Shown: positions 25,474 to 34,469 of the stretch, piece by piece
Numbering within the stretch: the first letter of the stretch is position 1
Layout: each line of letters begins with the position of its first letter
DNA from: Arcanobacterium bovis
Lineage (GTDB): Bacteria; Actinomycetota; Actinomycetes; Actinomycetales; Actinomycetaceae
DNA: 64,000 nucleotides
Direction: 5' to 3'
Assembly (NCBI RefSeq): GCF_004331995.1
Contig: NZ_SJDT01000001.1
Span: forward strand, 124,001-188,000
The notes under the pieces: model-generated
Told to the model about the DNA's origin: nothing
The model's database searches: none
Seen by the model: the letters and a program-made list of their open reading frames with translations, nothing else
Program-made: the position numbers and the translations under genes

Positions 25474-26605
25474 TCGAAATCTTTGCGTTCTTATCGCGCG
25501 CTTTGTGAGGGCGATCCACCTCAGCGCCAGTCGCTTTCAAATCAGCCCGCAGATTCTTCGGCAACGAGAAACGAACATCCTCCTGCGCAGTCGCTACATT
25601 TTCAACTTCAGTAAACCCAGCAGATTTCAACACGGCAACAACGTCACGCACCAAAATCTCCGGAACTGACGCCCCCGATGTCACCCCAACCGTCTTTGCA
25701 TTCGCAAACCAATCGGCACACACTTCACTCGCCTTGTCAACGCGATAAGCAGCGCCAGCTCCAGCTTCCAAAGCAACTTCCACCAAGCGCACCGAATTCG
25801 AAGAATTCGCCGAACCCACCACAATCACCACATCAGACTGCGGCGCCATCGCTTTCACAGCCCCCTGCCGGTTCTGCGTCGCGTAACAAATATCGTCCGA
25901 GGGTGGATCGATCAGATTCGGGAAACGCTCACGAAGCAACTCCACAGTTTTCAGCGTCTCGTCCACCGAAAGCGTCGTCTGTGAAATCCACACCACACGA
26001 TTCGGATCACGCACCTGAACTGCAGCAACGTCCTCCGGTCCGTTTACTACCTGGATATGCTCAGGAGCTTCGCCCTGAGTTCCCTCAACTTCCTCGTGTC
26101 CCTCATGCCCAATGAGCAAAATGTCGAAATCTTCATCAGCAAAACGCACCGCCTGCTTGTGAACCTTTGTAACGAGTGGGCACGTAGCATCAATCGTGAT
26201 AAGCGAGCGCTGAGCAGCCTGTTCATGTACTGCCGGCGACACCCCATGCGCCGAAAAAACTACACGAGCACCTTCGGGAACCTCATCGGTGTCGTGCACG
26301 AAAATCGCTCCCCGCTCAGTGAGAGTTTCCACCACGAATTTGTTGTGCACGATCTCTTTACGCACATATACAGGCGCGCCATACAGTTCAAGCGCTTTTT
26401 CCACCGCGTCAACCGCGCGATCAACGCCAGCACAGTAGCCCCGCGGCGTTGCGAGGAGAATTTTCTTTCCCTCCGACGACGGTTCCGAAGGCACATCCGC
26501 CGGAAAGGCAGACGCACCTGCCAACGAAACTGCACGTCGTTCAGCAGCTACCTCGGCCACCTCACTAGTTTCCGTATTAGACGCGTTGTTCGCCTTCGTC
26601 GTCAC
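25448..26605 (-). CDS. ispH: 4-hydroxy-3-methylbut-2-enyl diphosphate reductase
   Basis: 385 aa from GTG 26603-26605, which has GAGGG just upstream. The last step of the MEP pathway makes IPP and DMAPP through a 4Fe-4S cluster. The three cluster cysteines are in [11 protein letters not shown] (residue 58), [11 protein letters not shown] and [25 protein letters not shown] is the substrate-binding SxN block and [13 protein letters not shown] closes the site. The N-terminus has a roughly 45-residue Ala/Glu-rich extension; in the same frame an upstream start at 26857 would add 84 residues with one hydrophobic helix, less likely. The C-terminus is lysine/arginine-rich. Confidence 0.94.
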   Translation of the reverse strand: MTTKANNASNTETSEVAEVAAERRAVSLAGASAFPADVPSEPSSEGKKILLATPRGYCAGVDRAVDAVEKALELYGAPVYVRKEIVHNKFVVETLTERGAIFVHDTDEVPEGARVVFSAHGVSPAVHEQAAQRSLITIDATCPLVTKVHKQAVRFADEDFDILLIGHEGHEEVEGTQGEAPEHIQVVNGPEDVAAVQVRDPNRVVWISQTTLSVDETLKTVELLRERFPNLIDPPSDDICYATQNRQGAVKAMAPQSDVVIVVGSANSSNSVRLVEVALEAGAGAAYRVDKASEVCADWFANAKTVGVTSGASVPEILVRDVVAVLKSAGFTEVENVATAQEDVRFSLPKNLRADLKATGAEVDRPHKARDKNAKISNARANRSM

Positions 26606-27025
26606 AATTCCCTCATCTCTTGCTACCGATACATAATTCGTACAAATGCGCGTTACGAGCACTCCTGCTACGAGTACCCCGAACGCTGCGAGAAACGTAA
26701 GCGCCCAAACGCCACAAATACCGCCACTGCCACAATCACACCAATACTTCACATAGCGGTTGCGCTCGGGGCACACGTTGTTCGTAGCGCCAGTTACTCT
26801 CTCCATTTTAGATCGTAGTTCATATGCTCTCAGTTCTGCACGATCAAATCCGAACACGCGCTTAGCCCACGCAGCTTGGCGTTCAGCCTAGTAGCCCACA
26901 CTCTCAGCCCGAACATCCCCATGCTCAATCAAACCTCCCCATGCTCAGCCCAGGCACCCTTACACTTACCCACAAATTTTCCCAATTCCACTGCCAAACT
27001 ACCTCATAACGTGCAAAACTAGAGT
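26606..27025. other. Divergent ispH-xseA upstream region
   Basis: 420 bases. On the minus strand it is open in the ispH frame (would encode [20 protein letters not shown] and a hydrophobic helix near [20 protein letters not shown]). I treat it as untranslated, since the GTG at 26605 has the better binding site. No hairpin or repeat stands out. AT-rich promoter sequence precedes xseA. Confidence 0.4.
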
Positions 27026-28363
27026 GTGCCCACAAATAATTCTCAAGCGAATCACTCCCAAAGCGCTATCCCGCCACATTTACCGCAACTAGCAGCGCAA
27101 ACCACGCCGGACCACCCGTGGCCGCTCCGTCTCCTATCAGCAAAAATAGCAGAATACGTGCAGAAGATGTCTCGCCTGTGGGTCGAGGGCGAAATCATTA
27201 CGCTCGTACGCCGCCCCAACGCCAAGCTTCAGTACTTCACCCTCGCCGACCTCGAAGAAAAAGTCTCGATCAACGTCAAAATCTTCACCCACAATCTTCC
27301 CGAAGGTATCGATCAAGGCTCGCGGGTAATTATCTGTGCCAAACCGGACTTTTGGACAGGAAACGGATCACTCACGCTTCATGCCGACGAAGTACGCGCA
27401 GTGGGCATTGGCGACATTCTGGCACGAATCGAGCAATTGAAGAATCGTCTCGCGGCCGAAGGCCTCTTTTCCCCACAAAACAAAAAGCCGCTCCCCTTTC
27501 TACCTAGAAAAATCGGTCTGATCTGTGGCCGCAATACCAAGGCGAAGCACGACGTCGTCGTCAACGCAACTGCACGCTGGGCAGACGTCAACTTTGAAAT
27601 CAGAGAAGTGCAAGTCCAGGGCAACGGCTCAGTAGAGGCTATGATTCCCGCCCTCGCAGAGCTCGATTCACTGCCCGACGTCGATGTGATCGTTTTCGCA
27701 CGAGGTGGCGGTTCGGTTGAAGACCTCTTGCCATTTTCCGATGAGAGACTTATCCGCGCCGTCGCCGCAGCTCAAACACCCGTCGTCTCTGCAATAGGTC
27801 ATGAAACGGACAATCCGCTGCTCGATTACGTTGCTGACTTCCGCGCGTCCACGCCAACTGATGCGGCGCGAAAAATCGTGCCCGACGTCGTCGAAGAAAG
27901 AAATGGGCTACGCGAAGCAGTGCGACGCGGCCGCCTACACCTCGATAACCAGCTTCATTTCGCAAATGAGCAGCTCACACAACTACGCAACAGTCCTGCT
28001 TTCGCACACCCCCAACGCATACTTGAGGTGCGGGCAGAGGAATTGCAAAACCTTGTCAATCTCAAAAACGTATATTTTGAACGCGAGATTTCCAAAAAAC
28101 GCGCCGATTTAGATGCCACAATCGCGCGTTTGCGGACTTTATCCCCACAATCTACCCTAAAACGCGGATACACTATTCTTCTAAAGTCCGATGGTTCATT
28201 GGTGCGTCACACCACCGATGCCCCACTGCAAACGCGACTCGACGCTCGGTTAGCCGACGGCACGATTCACCTTGTGGTCACCGACGGCAAAACGAGCAAA
28301 ACCGACACCCTGCCTCACCAGCAGCCAAACCCTGAAAATTCAGAGATAGGAGAAGCAAAATGA
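27026..28363 (+). CDS. xseA: Exodeoxyribonuclease VII large subunit
   Basis: 445 aa, GTG start. An N-terminal OB-fold binds DNA (VEGEIITLVRRPNAKLQYFT, residues about 57-76). The catalytic part has RKIGLICGRNTKAKHDVVVN, VIVFARGGGSVEDLLPFSDE and VVSAIGHETDNPLLDYVADF, then RASTPTDAA, all hallmark blocks. A coiled-coil region follows, and LKRGYTILLKSDG near the C-terminus. ExoVII degrades single-stranded DNA in both directions. The stop overlaps xseB by ATGA. Confidence 0.95.
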   Translation: MPTNNSQANHSQSAIPPHLPQLAAQTTPDHPWPLRLLSAKIAEYVQKMSRLWVEGEIITLVRRPNAKLQYFTLADLEEKVSINVKIFTHNLPEGIDQGSRVIICAKPDFWTGNGSLTLHADEVRAVGIGDILARIEQLKNRLAAEGLFSPQNKKPLPFLPRKIGLICGRNTKAKHDVVVNATARWADVNFEIREVQVQGNGSVEAMIPALAELDSLPDVDVIVFARGGGSVEDLLPFSDERLIRAVAAAQTPVVSAIGHETDNPLLDYVADFRASTPTDAARKIVPDVVEERNGLREAVRRGRLHLDNQLHFANEQLTQLRNSPAFAHPQRILEVRAEELQNLVNLKNVYFEREISKKRADLDATIARLRTLSPQSTLKRGYTILLKSDGSLVRHTTDAPLQTRLDARLADGTIHLVVTDGKTSKTDTLPHQQPNPENSEIGEAK

Positions 28364-28671
28364 CTGAGCTCAGCCCAGCTGAACTAGACAAAAAAGTCGC
28401 AACGCTCTCCTATGAAGAAGCGCGCTCGAAATTGGTGGACATCGTAGCCCGCCTTGAGCAGGGAAATATTCCGCTGGAGGAGTCACTCACGCTGTGGGAG
28501 CTCGGCGAAGCTCTCGCCCGCCGCTGTGAAGCCTGGCTTGATGGAGCTCGTGCCCGCTTGGCGCGCGCCCAAGAACTTACTCGCAAAGCCCAATTGGCTG
28601 CCAACCCATCATCTGATTCACCATCCGATGAATCAGCAGCTAATTCCCGAGATTCGGAGAACGAACAATGA
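28360..28671 (+). CDS. xseB: Exodeoxyribonuclease VII small subunit
   Basis: 103 aa. SYEEARSKLVDIVARLEQGN followed by IPLEESLTLWELGEALARRC is the two-helix XseB signature that binds the large-subunit coiled coil. The C-terminal 30 residues are Ser/Asp/Asn-rich and disordered. The start overlaps xseA and the stop overlaps the next kinase (both ATGA), so the three genes form one operon. Confidence 0.93.
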   Translation: MTELSPAELDKKVATLSYEEARSKLVDIVARLEQGNIPLEESLTLWELGEALARRCEAWLDGARARLARAQELTRKAQLAANPSSDSPSDESAANSRDSENEQ

Positions 28672-29636
28672 CGATCCTCGTAATTGGTGAAGCCCTCATC
28701 GACATTTTCTACAATCAAGAAGGCACAGAAATCGATCGTCGCCCTGGCGGATCGCCGATGAACGTGGCGATTGGTTTGGCACGCTTGGGTCGCGACACCT
28801 CACTCCTCACCCGCGTTGGCGACGACGCCGCAGGCGATTCGATCGTTGAACACTGCGCTGCGGATCGCGTGCGTTTGGTAAATGGCTCGGTGACGTCGGA
28901 GCCCACGTCACTCGCACACGCCCACCTTGGCGCGGACGGATCGGCTAGCTATACATTCGAGCTCCACTCGGATTACCCAATGCCACCAAGCGATGAGCAT
29001 GAGCGTGCTGACCTCCTTGATTGCGCTCCTCGATTGGTACACATTGGCTCAATCGGCGCTCACCTAGAGCCAGGCGCGGCAGCAGTCAAAGAGTGGATCA
29101 AGTTCTATCGCCAAAAGTCCACGATTTCTTACGATCCAAACGTGCGGCTTGACGTAGTGGGTCCCGCTGAGAAGTTGCGCGGCGAAGTCGAAGCCATGCT
29201 CGAATATGTGGACGTTTTCAAGGCAAGCAAAGAGGATCTTGAGTTCCTCTACGAAGATCTTGACCTCGACATCGCCGTAGATGCGGTGCTCAACGCAGGC
29301 GTCGCCTTGGTTGTGATTACCGACGGCGGTGCAGGACTTCACCTCTACACCAAAGAACATCGTGTAACGGTTCCAGCTGTGAAAGTGGACGTCGTGGATA
29401 CCGTGGGAGCTGGGGATTCGCTAATGTCGGCACTCATCGACGGTCTTGGTCGACTGTCGGTGCTCGGCCGTGAGGAAGTCGATGCGATTCGCGGTCTTTC
29501 AAAGACTATGCTCACGACTCTCGGCTACTATGCGGCAACCGCAGCTAGCATTACCGTCACTCGCCGCGGAGCGAATCCTCCAAATCGCCAGGAGATTTCT
29601 GCACAATCGGAGAAGTACTCTCTCGCCGGGCTTTAG
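28668..29636 (+). CDS. PfkB-family carbohydrate kinase (fructokinase-like)
   Basis: 322 aa. The N-terminus ILVIGEALIDIFYN, substrate-binding GGSPMNVAIGLARLGRDTSL, and C-terminal DVVDTVGAGDSLMSALIDGL (GAGDS catalytic aspartate with anion hole) place it in the ribokinase/PfkB family. The pattern is closest to fructokinases; the exact sugar is inferred. ATP-dependent phosphorylation in the cytosol. It shares an operon with xseA-xseB by ATGA overlap, a functionally odd but tight linkage. Confidence 0.88.
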   Translation: MTILVIGEALIDIFYNQEGTEIDRRPGGSPMNVAIGLARLGRDTSLLTRVGDDAAGDSIVEHCAADRVRLVNGSVTSEPTSLAHAHLGADGSASYTFELHSDYPMPPSDEHERADLLDCAPRLVHIGSIGAHLEPGAAAVKEWIKFYRQKSTISYDPNVRLDVVGPAEKLRGEVEAMLEYVDVFKASKEDLEFLYEDLDLDIAVDAVLNAGVALVVITDGGAGLHLYTKEHRVTVPAVKVDVVDTVGAGDSLMSALIDGLGRLSVLGREEVDAIRGLSKTMLTTLGYYAATAASITVTRRGANPPNRQEISAQSEKYSLAGL

Positions 29637-29695
29637 GATTCTAGGAGCACCAGCCCTCTGTTCTACGAGTGATCAATCACTTTGCGTGCGTAAAA

Positions 29696-30457
29696 CTATT
29701 TTCCTCGGCGGCGCTCGCGCCGGGAGAAATCACGCAAAGCGCGCAAGAAGTCAGTGCGGCGGAAGTCTGGCCAATACGTCTCGCAAAAGAAAAACTCGGT
29801 ATGCACGGTTTGCCAGAGCATAAACCCGCTCATGCGCTGTTCGCCTGAGGTGCGAATGATCAGGTCAGGATCGGGTTGCCCGCGCGTATACATATGATTC
29901 GTAATATCTGCCGTCGTGAGGTTTTGAGCAACCTCGCTCAACGTCGCGCCACGTAATTCACATTCAAGCAGGTAATCACGCATTGCTTGAGTAATTTCTT
30001 GGCGTCCACCGTAGCCAATTGCCACATTCACAGTCACGCCATCAACGTTTGCACTGCGTTCTGCAGCTTGTAAGATACGCGAGGCAGCGGCGTCGGGAAG
30101 AAGGCTCATATCTCCGATCACCCGCAGTTTCCAACGCTTCGTTTGTGCCAAACTTTCCACTAAACGCACGATGATGTCCAACAAATCGTCAAGTTCTTCT
30201 TGAGCACGCGCCAAGTTTTCAGTCGAAAGCATCCATAGCGTGACGATGCCGATGCCGGATTCTTCGCACCATCCCAGTACTTCGCTGACGTGGTCGGCAC
30301 CTCGTTTGTGCCCACTAGCAGCTGCTACACCGAGCGCTTTAGCCCAACGACGATTTCCATCCAAGATAATTCCCACATGGTGCGGTATCTGTGCGTCTGA
30401 AAGCTGCTTGCGCAAACGCCTTTCGTAGAGCGCATAGAGAAAACTGGGAATCCGCAT
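29696..30457 (-). CDS. uppS: Isoprenyl transferase (cis-prenyl diphosphate synthase, Rv1086-like)
   Basis: 253 aa with AGGAGG before the ATG. GIILDGNRRWAKALG holds the catalytic aspartate; GWCEESGIGIVTLWMLSTEN, LRVIGDMSLLP, AIGYGGRQEI and PDLIIRTSGEQRMSGFMLWQ are the five conserved regions. Pairing with hemolysin III next door resembles Mycobacterium Rv1086, which makes short Z,E-farnesyl diphosphate rather than the decaprenyl or undecaprenyl product. The product chain length here is an inference from that context. Confidence 0.9.
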   Translation of the reverse strand: MRIPSFLYALYERRLRKQLSDAQIPHHVGIILDGNRRWAKALGVAAASGHKRGADHVSEVLGWCEESGIGIVTLWMLSTENLARAQEELDDLLDIIVRLVESLAQTKRWKLRVIGDMSLLPDAAASRILQAAERSANVDGVTVNVAIGYGGRQEITQAMRDYLLECELRGATLSEVAQNLTTADITNHMYTRGQPDPDLIIRTSGEQRMSGFMLWQTVHTEFFFCETYWPDFRRTDFLRALRDFSRRERRRGK

Positions 30458-30599
30458 TGAGCCTCCTTGCGATTCTCACATCAGGTGTACTCAAGCATAC
30501 CTTGCGAATTGAAAGGAAACATCACGCGTCACTGCGGTAGTGTTAAAAGAAAGAGGATATAAACCTCTGATATTTTTCTTTTACCTGCTGAGGAGCTTT

Positions 30600-31253
30600 A
30601 TGAGTCGAAACGATATGATCCAGAAAACTCGCGCTCGCGGGTGGATCCATTTATGCACTGCTCCGCTCGCAGTGGCAAACTCGATCGTTTTGCTGTGTTT
30701 TTCTCCCAATACCGCTGTAGCCACGTCGATTATTGTTTATGGCCTGGCAGCTTTGGCTCTTTTTGGCGGCTCAGCGCTCTATCATATCGGCAACTGGCAA
30801 CCGAAAACGAAAGCCATCTTGCGCCGCATGGATCACGCCAATATTTTCCTGCTCATTGCCGGCACTTATACCCCGCTATCGGGCATGCTCCTTGAGCCTG
30901 GCCGTGCGAAACTCATGCTTTCAATTGTGTGGATTGGCTCAGCGCTAGGCATTCTCATGCACATCTTCTGGCTAAATGCTCCGCGCTGGCTTTACGTGCT
31001 GCTATATATCCTGCTCGGCTGGGTGGCAGTGTGGTTCTTACCTGATTTTTGGAATTCTGGCGGCCCGGCAATCGTGTGGCTGCTTCTCGCAGGCGGACTT
31101 GCCTATACGATAGGCGCAATCTGTTATGCATTCCGCTGGCCCAATCCTTGGCCGTTGCATTTTGGTTTTCACGAATTTTTCCACTTGGGCACTGTTGCTG
31201 GATACGCCTGCCATGCGGTTGCCGTGTGGCTCGCGCTCAGCACAGTTTGGTGA
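30600..31253 (+). CDS. Hemolysin III / PAQR family membrane protein
   Basis: 217 aa from ATG 30600, with GAGGAG upstream; a longer in-frame start at 30540 lacks it. Seven hydrophobic helices. The zinc-binding family motifs are present: GGSALYHIGNW (helix 2), RRMDHANIFLLIAGTYTPLS and the C-terminal FHEFFHLGTVAGYACH with two histidines. PAQR/YqfA proteins act as membrane hydrolases or receptors; hemolysin activity is only historical. It is divergent from uppS. Confidence 0.9.
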   Translation: MSRNDMIQKTRARGWIHLCTAPLAVANSIVLLCFSPNTAVATSIIVYGLAALALFGGSALYHIGNWQPKTKAILRRMDHANIFLLIAGTYTPLSGMLLEPGRAKLMLSIVWIGSALGILMHIFWLNAPRWLYVLLYILLGWVAVWFLPDFWNSGGPAIVWLLLAGGLAYTIGAICYAFRWPNPWPLHFGFHEFFHLGTVAGYACHAVAVWLALSTVW

Positions 31254-31397
31254 GGCACCATCTACTGTGGGGTGACGCGCTGCCGACTGCGTGGTGACGC
31301 ACCGCCGTCCTGCCGCTTCATTTCTTCATTCCTTTCGTTTCTTGTGCTGCACGTCTCACTCCCCTGTGATAGCTTTTAGCTAACGAAGGGAGCATTT

Positions 31398-32627
31398 ATG
31401 GCTAATAAGGGCGGAAAAACGAAGTCTTCATCCCCACGCTGGGATGAATCACCTCGCCAAACACTTGTGGCTGGCGCAGACTTCAAGCTAGCTGACTTTG
31501 ATCGATCCTCTACACCAGGCTGGCAGCTAGGCAAGGACGCCGCAGAGGAGTTCTTACTTGAACGAGGAGCACTACTCTCAGAGCTGCAAGAACGGCTTTT
31601 CGCAGCAGGCAAGTTTGCCGATCCGCGGCGCGTGCTACTTGTGGTACAAGGGCTGGACACTGCAGGAAAAGGCGGAATTGCTCGCCACGTGCTCGGGATG
31701 GTGGATCCACAAGGCGTTGCGCTCGCCTCCTTTGGCGTGCCCACGAAAGAAGAAGCCTCCCATCACTTCTTGTGGAGAATTCGCCGCGCGCTACCAAAGC
31801 CTGGCAGAATCGGACTTTTCGACCGCTCGCATTACGAAGATGTGCTCGTCCAGCGCGTTGAGAAGATCGTTGAGGAACCGGTTTGGCGCAAGCGCTACGG
31901 CGAGATCAACCGCTTCGAGAAGAAATTGGTGGACGACGGCGTCACGATTATCAAAGTTGCGCTCATGGTTTCGCACGAAGAGCAGGCAGTTCGCCTCGCA
32001 GAGCGCATTGTGCGCCCCGACAAAAAGTGGAAGTACAATCCGGGCGACATTGATACGCGGCAAAAATGGGACGAATACCAGCAGGCTTACCAGGATGTAT
32101 TCACCGAAACGTCCACCGATTACGCGCCTTGGCACGTGATTCCGGCCGACAACAAGTGGTATGCCCGCCTTGCCATAACGGAGCTGCTGGTGCAGGCTCT
32201 GATCGATATGGATCTCGATTGGCCGAAGCCTCGTTGGGTTGAGGACGTGCAGTTACGCCGTCTGAGTGAAACGATGGACGACGCCGAAAACGAGCGCGTC
32301 ACCGAAGCTCTCGATGGTTTGGTGTCCGAGGTATCAGAGGATCTCGCGGAGTTTTCCGTTGAGGTAGAAGCTGCCGATGACGACGCTGCGGCAGGCAACA
32401 CCAGCGCGAAGCCTGGCGACGCTGTTAGGGATGACGCCGCTGCCGCGGGTGATAGCGCTACTTCCAGCGCAAATACGCCTACGCCGGACAAGAAGAGTAA
32501 AAAGTCGAAGTCGGAGAAGTCGGAAAAAGCCGATAAAAAGAAGCCGGATCGCAAAGGGAACAAAGCCGGCAAGAACAAGAAAAAGAAGAAAGACGGCAAG
32601 TCCAAAAAGGGCAAGAAAAGTGAGTAA
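31398..32627 (+). CDS. ppk2: Polyphosphate kinase 2 with lysine-rich C-terminal tail
   Basis: 409 aa. The PPK2 core (residues about 35-290) has VVQGLDTAGKGG (Walker A), GVPTKEEASHHFLWRIRRAL, the lid/Walker B region LFDRSHYEDVLVQRVE, INRFEKKLVDDGVTIIKVAL and WHVIPADNKWYARLAITELL. It transfers phosphate between polyphosphate and nucleotides. The tail beyond residue 320 is unusual: first acidic/Ala-rich, then about 45 residues of Lys/Ser/Asp/Glu (KKSKKSKSEKSEKADKKKPD and similar). It stands alone, with a strong terminator after a 16-bp tandem repeat. Confidence 0.92.
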   Translation: MANKGGKTKSSSPRWDESPRQTLVAGADFKLADFDRSSTPGWQLGKDAAEEFLLERGALLSELQERLFAAGKFADPRRVLLVVQGLDTAGKGGIARHVLGMVDPQGVALASFGVPTKEEASHHFLWRIRRALPKPGRIGLFDRSHYEDVLVQRVEKIVEEPVWRKRYGEINRFEKKLVDDGVTIIKVALMVSHEEQAVRLAERIVRPDKKWKYNPGDIDTRQKWDEYQQAYQDVFTETSTDYAPWHVIPADNKWYARLAITELLVQALIDMDLDWPKPRWVEDVQLRRLSETMDDAENERVTEALDGLVSEVSEDLAEFSVEVEAADDDAAAGNTSAKPGDAVRDDAAAAGDSATSSANTPTPDKKSKKSKSEKSEKADKKKPDRKGNKAGKNKKKKKDGKSKKGKKSE

Positions 32628-32650
32628 ATAGCTCAGTGAGTAAATAGCTC
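32619..32650 (+). repeat. 16-bp tandem repeat over the ppk2 stop codon
   Basis: AGTGAGTAAATAGCTC occurs at 32619-32634 and 32635-32650. The first copy contains the ppk2 TAA stop (32625-32627) and the second duplicates it untranslated. Confidence 0.85.
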
Positions 32651-32660
32651 CCTGAACAGC

Positions 32661-32701
32661 GATATTGGCTAAGTTTGAAAACATCAAACTTAGCCAATAT
32701 C
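32661..32701. terminator. Bidirectional terminator between ppk2 and mca
   Basis: An 18-bp perfect stem (32661-32678 with 32684-32701) around the loop AAACA, AT-rich at the base, between convergent genes. Confidence 0.85.
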
Positions 32702-32710
32702 AATATGTTC

Positions 32711-33592
32711 TCAAACTAAAGGCTCAACGTCCGGAACGCGGGCGAAAAGATCCGCTTCGATGTCGTCCGACTCCCCGACCATACTGAATCCAAGCGCAAA
32801 CTCTTCCCAAGGCCATACTTGCGCCTCGAGATCGCGCGGCATTGCGAAAAAGAAGCCCTGCGGATCGATCTGTGTAGCGTGTGCGAGGAGTGCGGCGTCG
32901 CGCTGCGGGAAAAACTCATCCACACGAATCCGTGCGTCGATACGTTTTTCGGGTTGCTGAGAACGCCGCTCTATCCACGCAGCGAATGGGCTCTCAATGC
33001 CGTTTTCAAGCATAGCTTCGTGAAAGCGAGTCAATCGCTGCAACGTGAAGGTCACGTCGTAATAAACCTTTGCCACCTGCCACGACTGCCCGAGTTCAGG
33101 GTGAAAATTTGGATCAGCGGCGGCTTTAACAGCCTCCATCGTCACTTCATGGGCGCGGATATGATCTGGATGTGGGTAGCCACCAGTTTCGTCATAAGTT
33201 GTGACCACTTGCGGACGAAATGAACGGATTTGTTCCGCAAGACGCCGCACAGGTTCGTCGATATCAATGGCGGCAAAGCTCCCCTCAGGCAGGGGCGGAA
33301 GCGGATCACCCTCAGGCAGGCCAGAATCAATAAAACCAAGCCACACGTGCTCTACTCCCAAAGCCTGAGCGGCGGCGCGCATCTCGCTCCGACGCACGTC
33401 ACCAATATTTGCTTCAATATCTTCGCGGCCAAGCAACTGCGGATTGAGGATGTCTCCTCGTTCGCCACCAGTTAAAGTCACAACCCGCACGCGGCCTGCA
33501 GTGGCGTATTTTGCCATCATGCCTGCACCTTTCGATGATTCATCGTCCGGGTGCGCGTGAACTGCCATGAGTCGGCGTTCTGTAGTAGGCAT
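32711..33592 (-). CDS. mca: Mycothiol S-conjugate amidase
   Basis: 293 aa from ATG 33590-33592 with GAGAGG upstream. It is a LmbE-type zinc amidase: MAVHAHPDDESSKGAGMMAK has the zinc ligands (AHPDDE), VVTLTGGERGDILNP, then TTYDETGGYPHPDHIRAHEV with the catalytic region. Mca cleaves mycothiol S-conjugates to release mercapturic acids; MshB is a close relative with a shorter substrate, but AVHAHPDDESSKGA and the length are those of Mca. It shows that this organism uses mycothiol, an actinobacterial trait. Confidence 0.92.
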   Translation of the reverse strand: MPTTERRLMAVHAHPDDESSKGAGMMAKYATAGRVRVVTLTGGERGDILNPQLLGREDIEANIGDVRRSEMRAAAQALGVEHVWLGFIDSGLPEGDPLPPLPEGSFAAIDIDEPVRRLAEQIRSFRPQVVTTYDETGGYPHPDHIRAHEVTMEAVKAAADPNFHPELGQSWQVAKVYYDVTFTLQRLTRFHEAMLENGIESPFAAWIERRSQQPEKRIDARIRVDEFFPQRDAALLAHATQIDPQGFFFAMPRDLEAQVWPWEEFALGFSMVGESDDIEADLFARVPDVEPLV

Positions 33593-33707
33593 GTTTTCCT
33601 CTCGGGTAGATGGGCATGCCCAGATTAGCACATAGTTGAATATTAAATTCTAGAATGACGCTTTGTTCACACGTGGGCTTGGTGGTAACGTATGCCTTTG
33701 ACACCTC

Positions 33708-33730
33708 ACATGCCGCTGGGCATGTTTTTT
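33708..33730 (+). terminator. Intrinsic terminator in the greA leader
   Basis: ACATGCC (33708-33714), loop GCTG, GGCATGT (33719-33725), followed by a T run: a textbook intrinsic terminator 60 bases upstream of the greA ATG and with no gene before it on this strand. It would stop transcripts started in the short gap after mca, so it may act as an attenuator. Confidence 0.75.
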
Positions 33731-33788
33731 GTTAGTCGTTGCAAATTCTCACCGGCTAACAGTCACTAAGAGAAGTAGGAGAACTCAC

Positions 33789-34262
33789 ATGGCTGATGCA
33801 ACATGGCTTTCCCAAGAAAGCTTTGATCGTTTGTCTGCTGAGCTTGAGAGACTCAAGACCACCGGACGCACTGAAATCGCCGAGCGCATCGAAGCTGCTC
33901 GCTCGGAAGGCGATCTTCGCGAGAATGGTGGATACCAGGCTGCGCGTGAGGAACAGTCCAAGATGGAAGGTCGAATCCAAGAATTGACCTACCTGCTTGA
34001 GAACGCCGAAGTGGGCGAAGCGCCCTCTTCGCTAGAGGCAGTAGCTCCTGGGCTCGTTATCACGGCAAAGGTGAACGACGCCGAGAAGCACTTCCTTTTA
34101 GGTTCACGTGAAGCTGCACCAGATCTCGATATCGACGTATATCCAGAATCTGCACCGCTTGGCTCTGCGATTATGGGTCTTAAAGTTGGCGACGAAACTT
34201 CATACGTAGCTCCAAATGGCAAGGAGTTCACAGTGAAAGTGCTCAAGATCGAAACACTTTAA
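33789..34262 (+). CDS. greA: Transcription elongation factor GreA
   Basis: 157 aa from ATG 33789, preceded by AGAAGTAGGAG. The N-terminal coiled coil contains LSQESFDRLSAELERLKTTG and the tip acidic residues AARSEGDLRENGGYQAAREE, which enter the RNA polymerase secondary channel to stimulate cleavage of backtracked RNA. The C-terminal FKBP-like domain ends with APLGSAIMGLKVGDETSYVA. Length is typical. An intrinsic terminator sits both in the leader (33708-33730) and after the gene (34284-34319). Confidence 0.95.
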   Translation: MADATWLSQESFDRLSAELERLKTTGRTEIAERIEAARSEGDLRENGGYQAAREEQSKMEGRIQELTYLLENAEVGEAPSSLEAVAPGLVITAKVNDAEKHFLLGSREAAPDLDIDVYPESAPLGSAIMGLKVGDETSYVAPNGKEFTVKVLKIETL

Positions 34263-34283
34263 GGATTGCTGATTTCTCAGCTG

Positions 34284-34319
34284 CGGGCGTATTCCGAGTG
34301 CCGGAATACGCCCGTTTTT
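34284..34319 (+). terminator. greA terminator
   Basis: CGGGCGTATTCC (34284-34295) and GGAATACGCCCG (34303-34314) pair perfectly, then TTTTT. Confidence 0.9.
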
Positions 34320-34469
34320 CCGTTTTCCGGCACACTAGATTGCACAAGATTGATCGCGCCAAGCTTTACCCTGTTTCGTTGTCAGCATCACTGCCGGCAA
34401 GATTGACGAGGTTGCGCCAAAATGTGCGCGAAAGATTGAGACATATCGAGATTAGTTGAGGAGAGAGCC

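Noticed and set aside
26606-26857. N-terminal extension of ispH with a membrane helix
   Set aside because: The GTG at 26605 has a better binding site and IspH is a soluble enzyme; the extension is open by chance or was an upstream reading frame.
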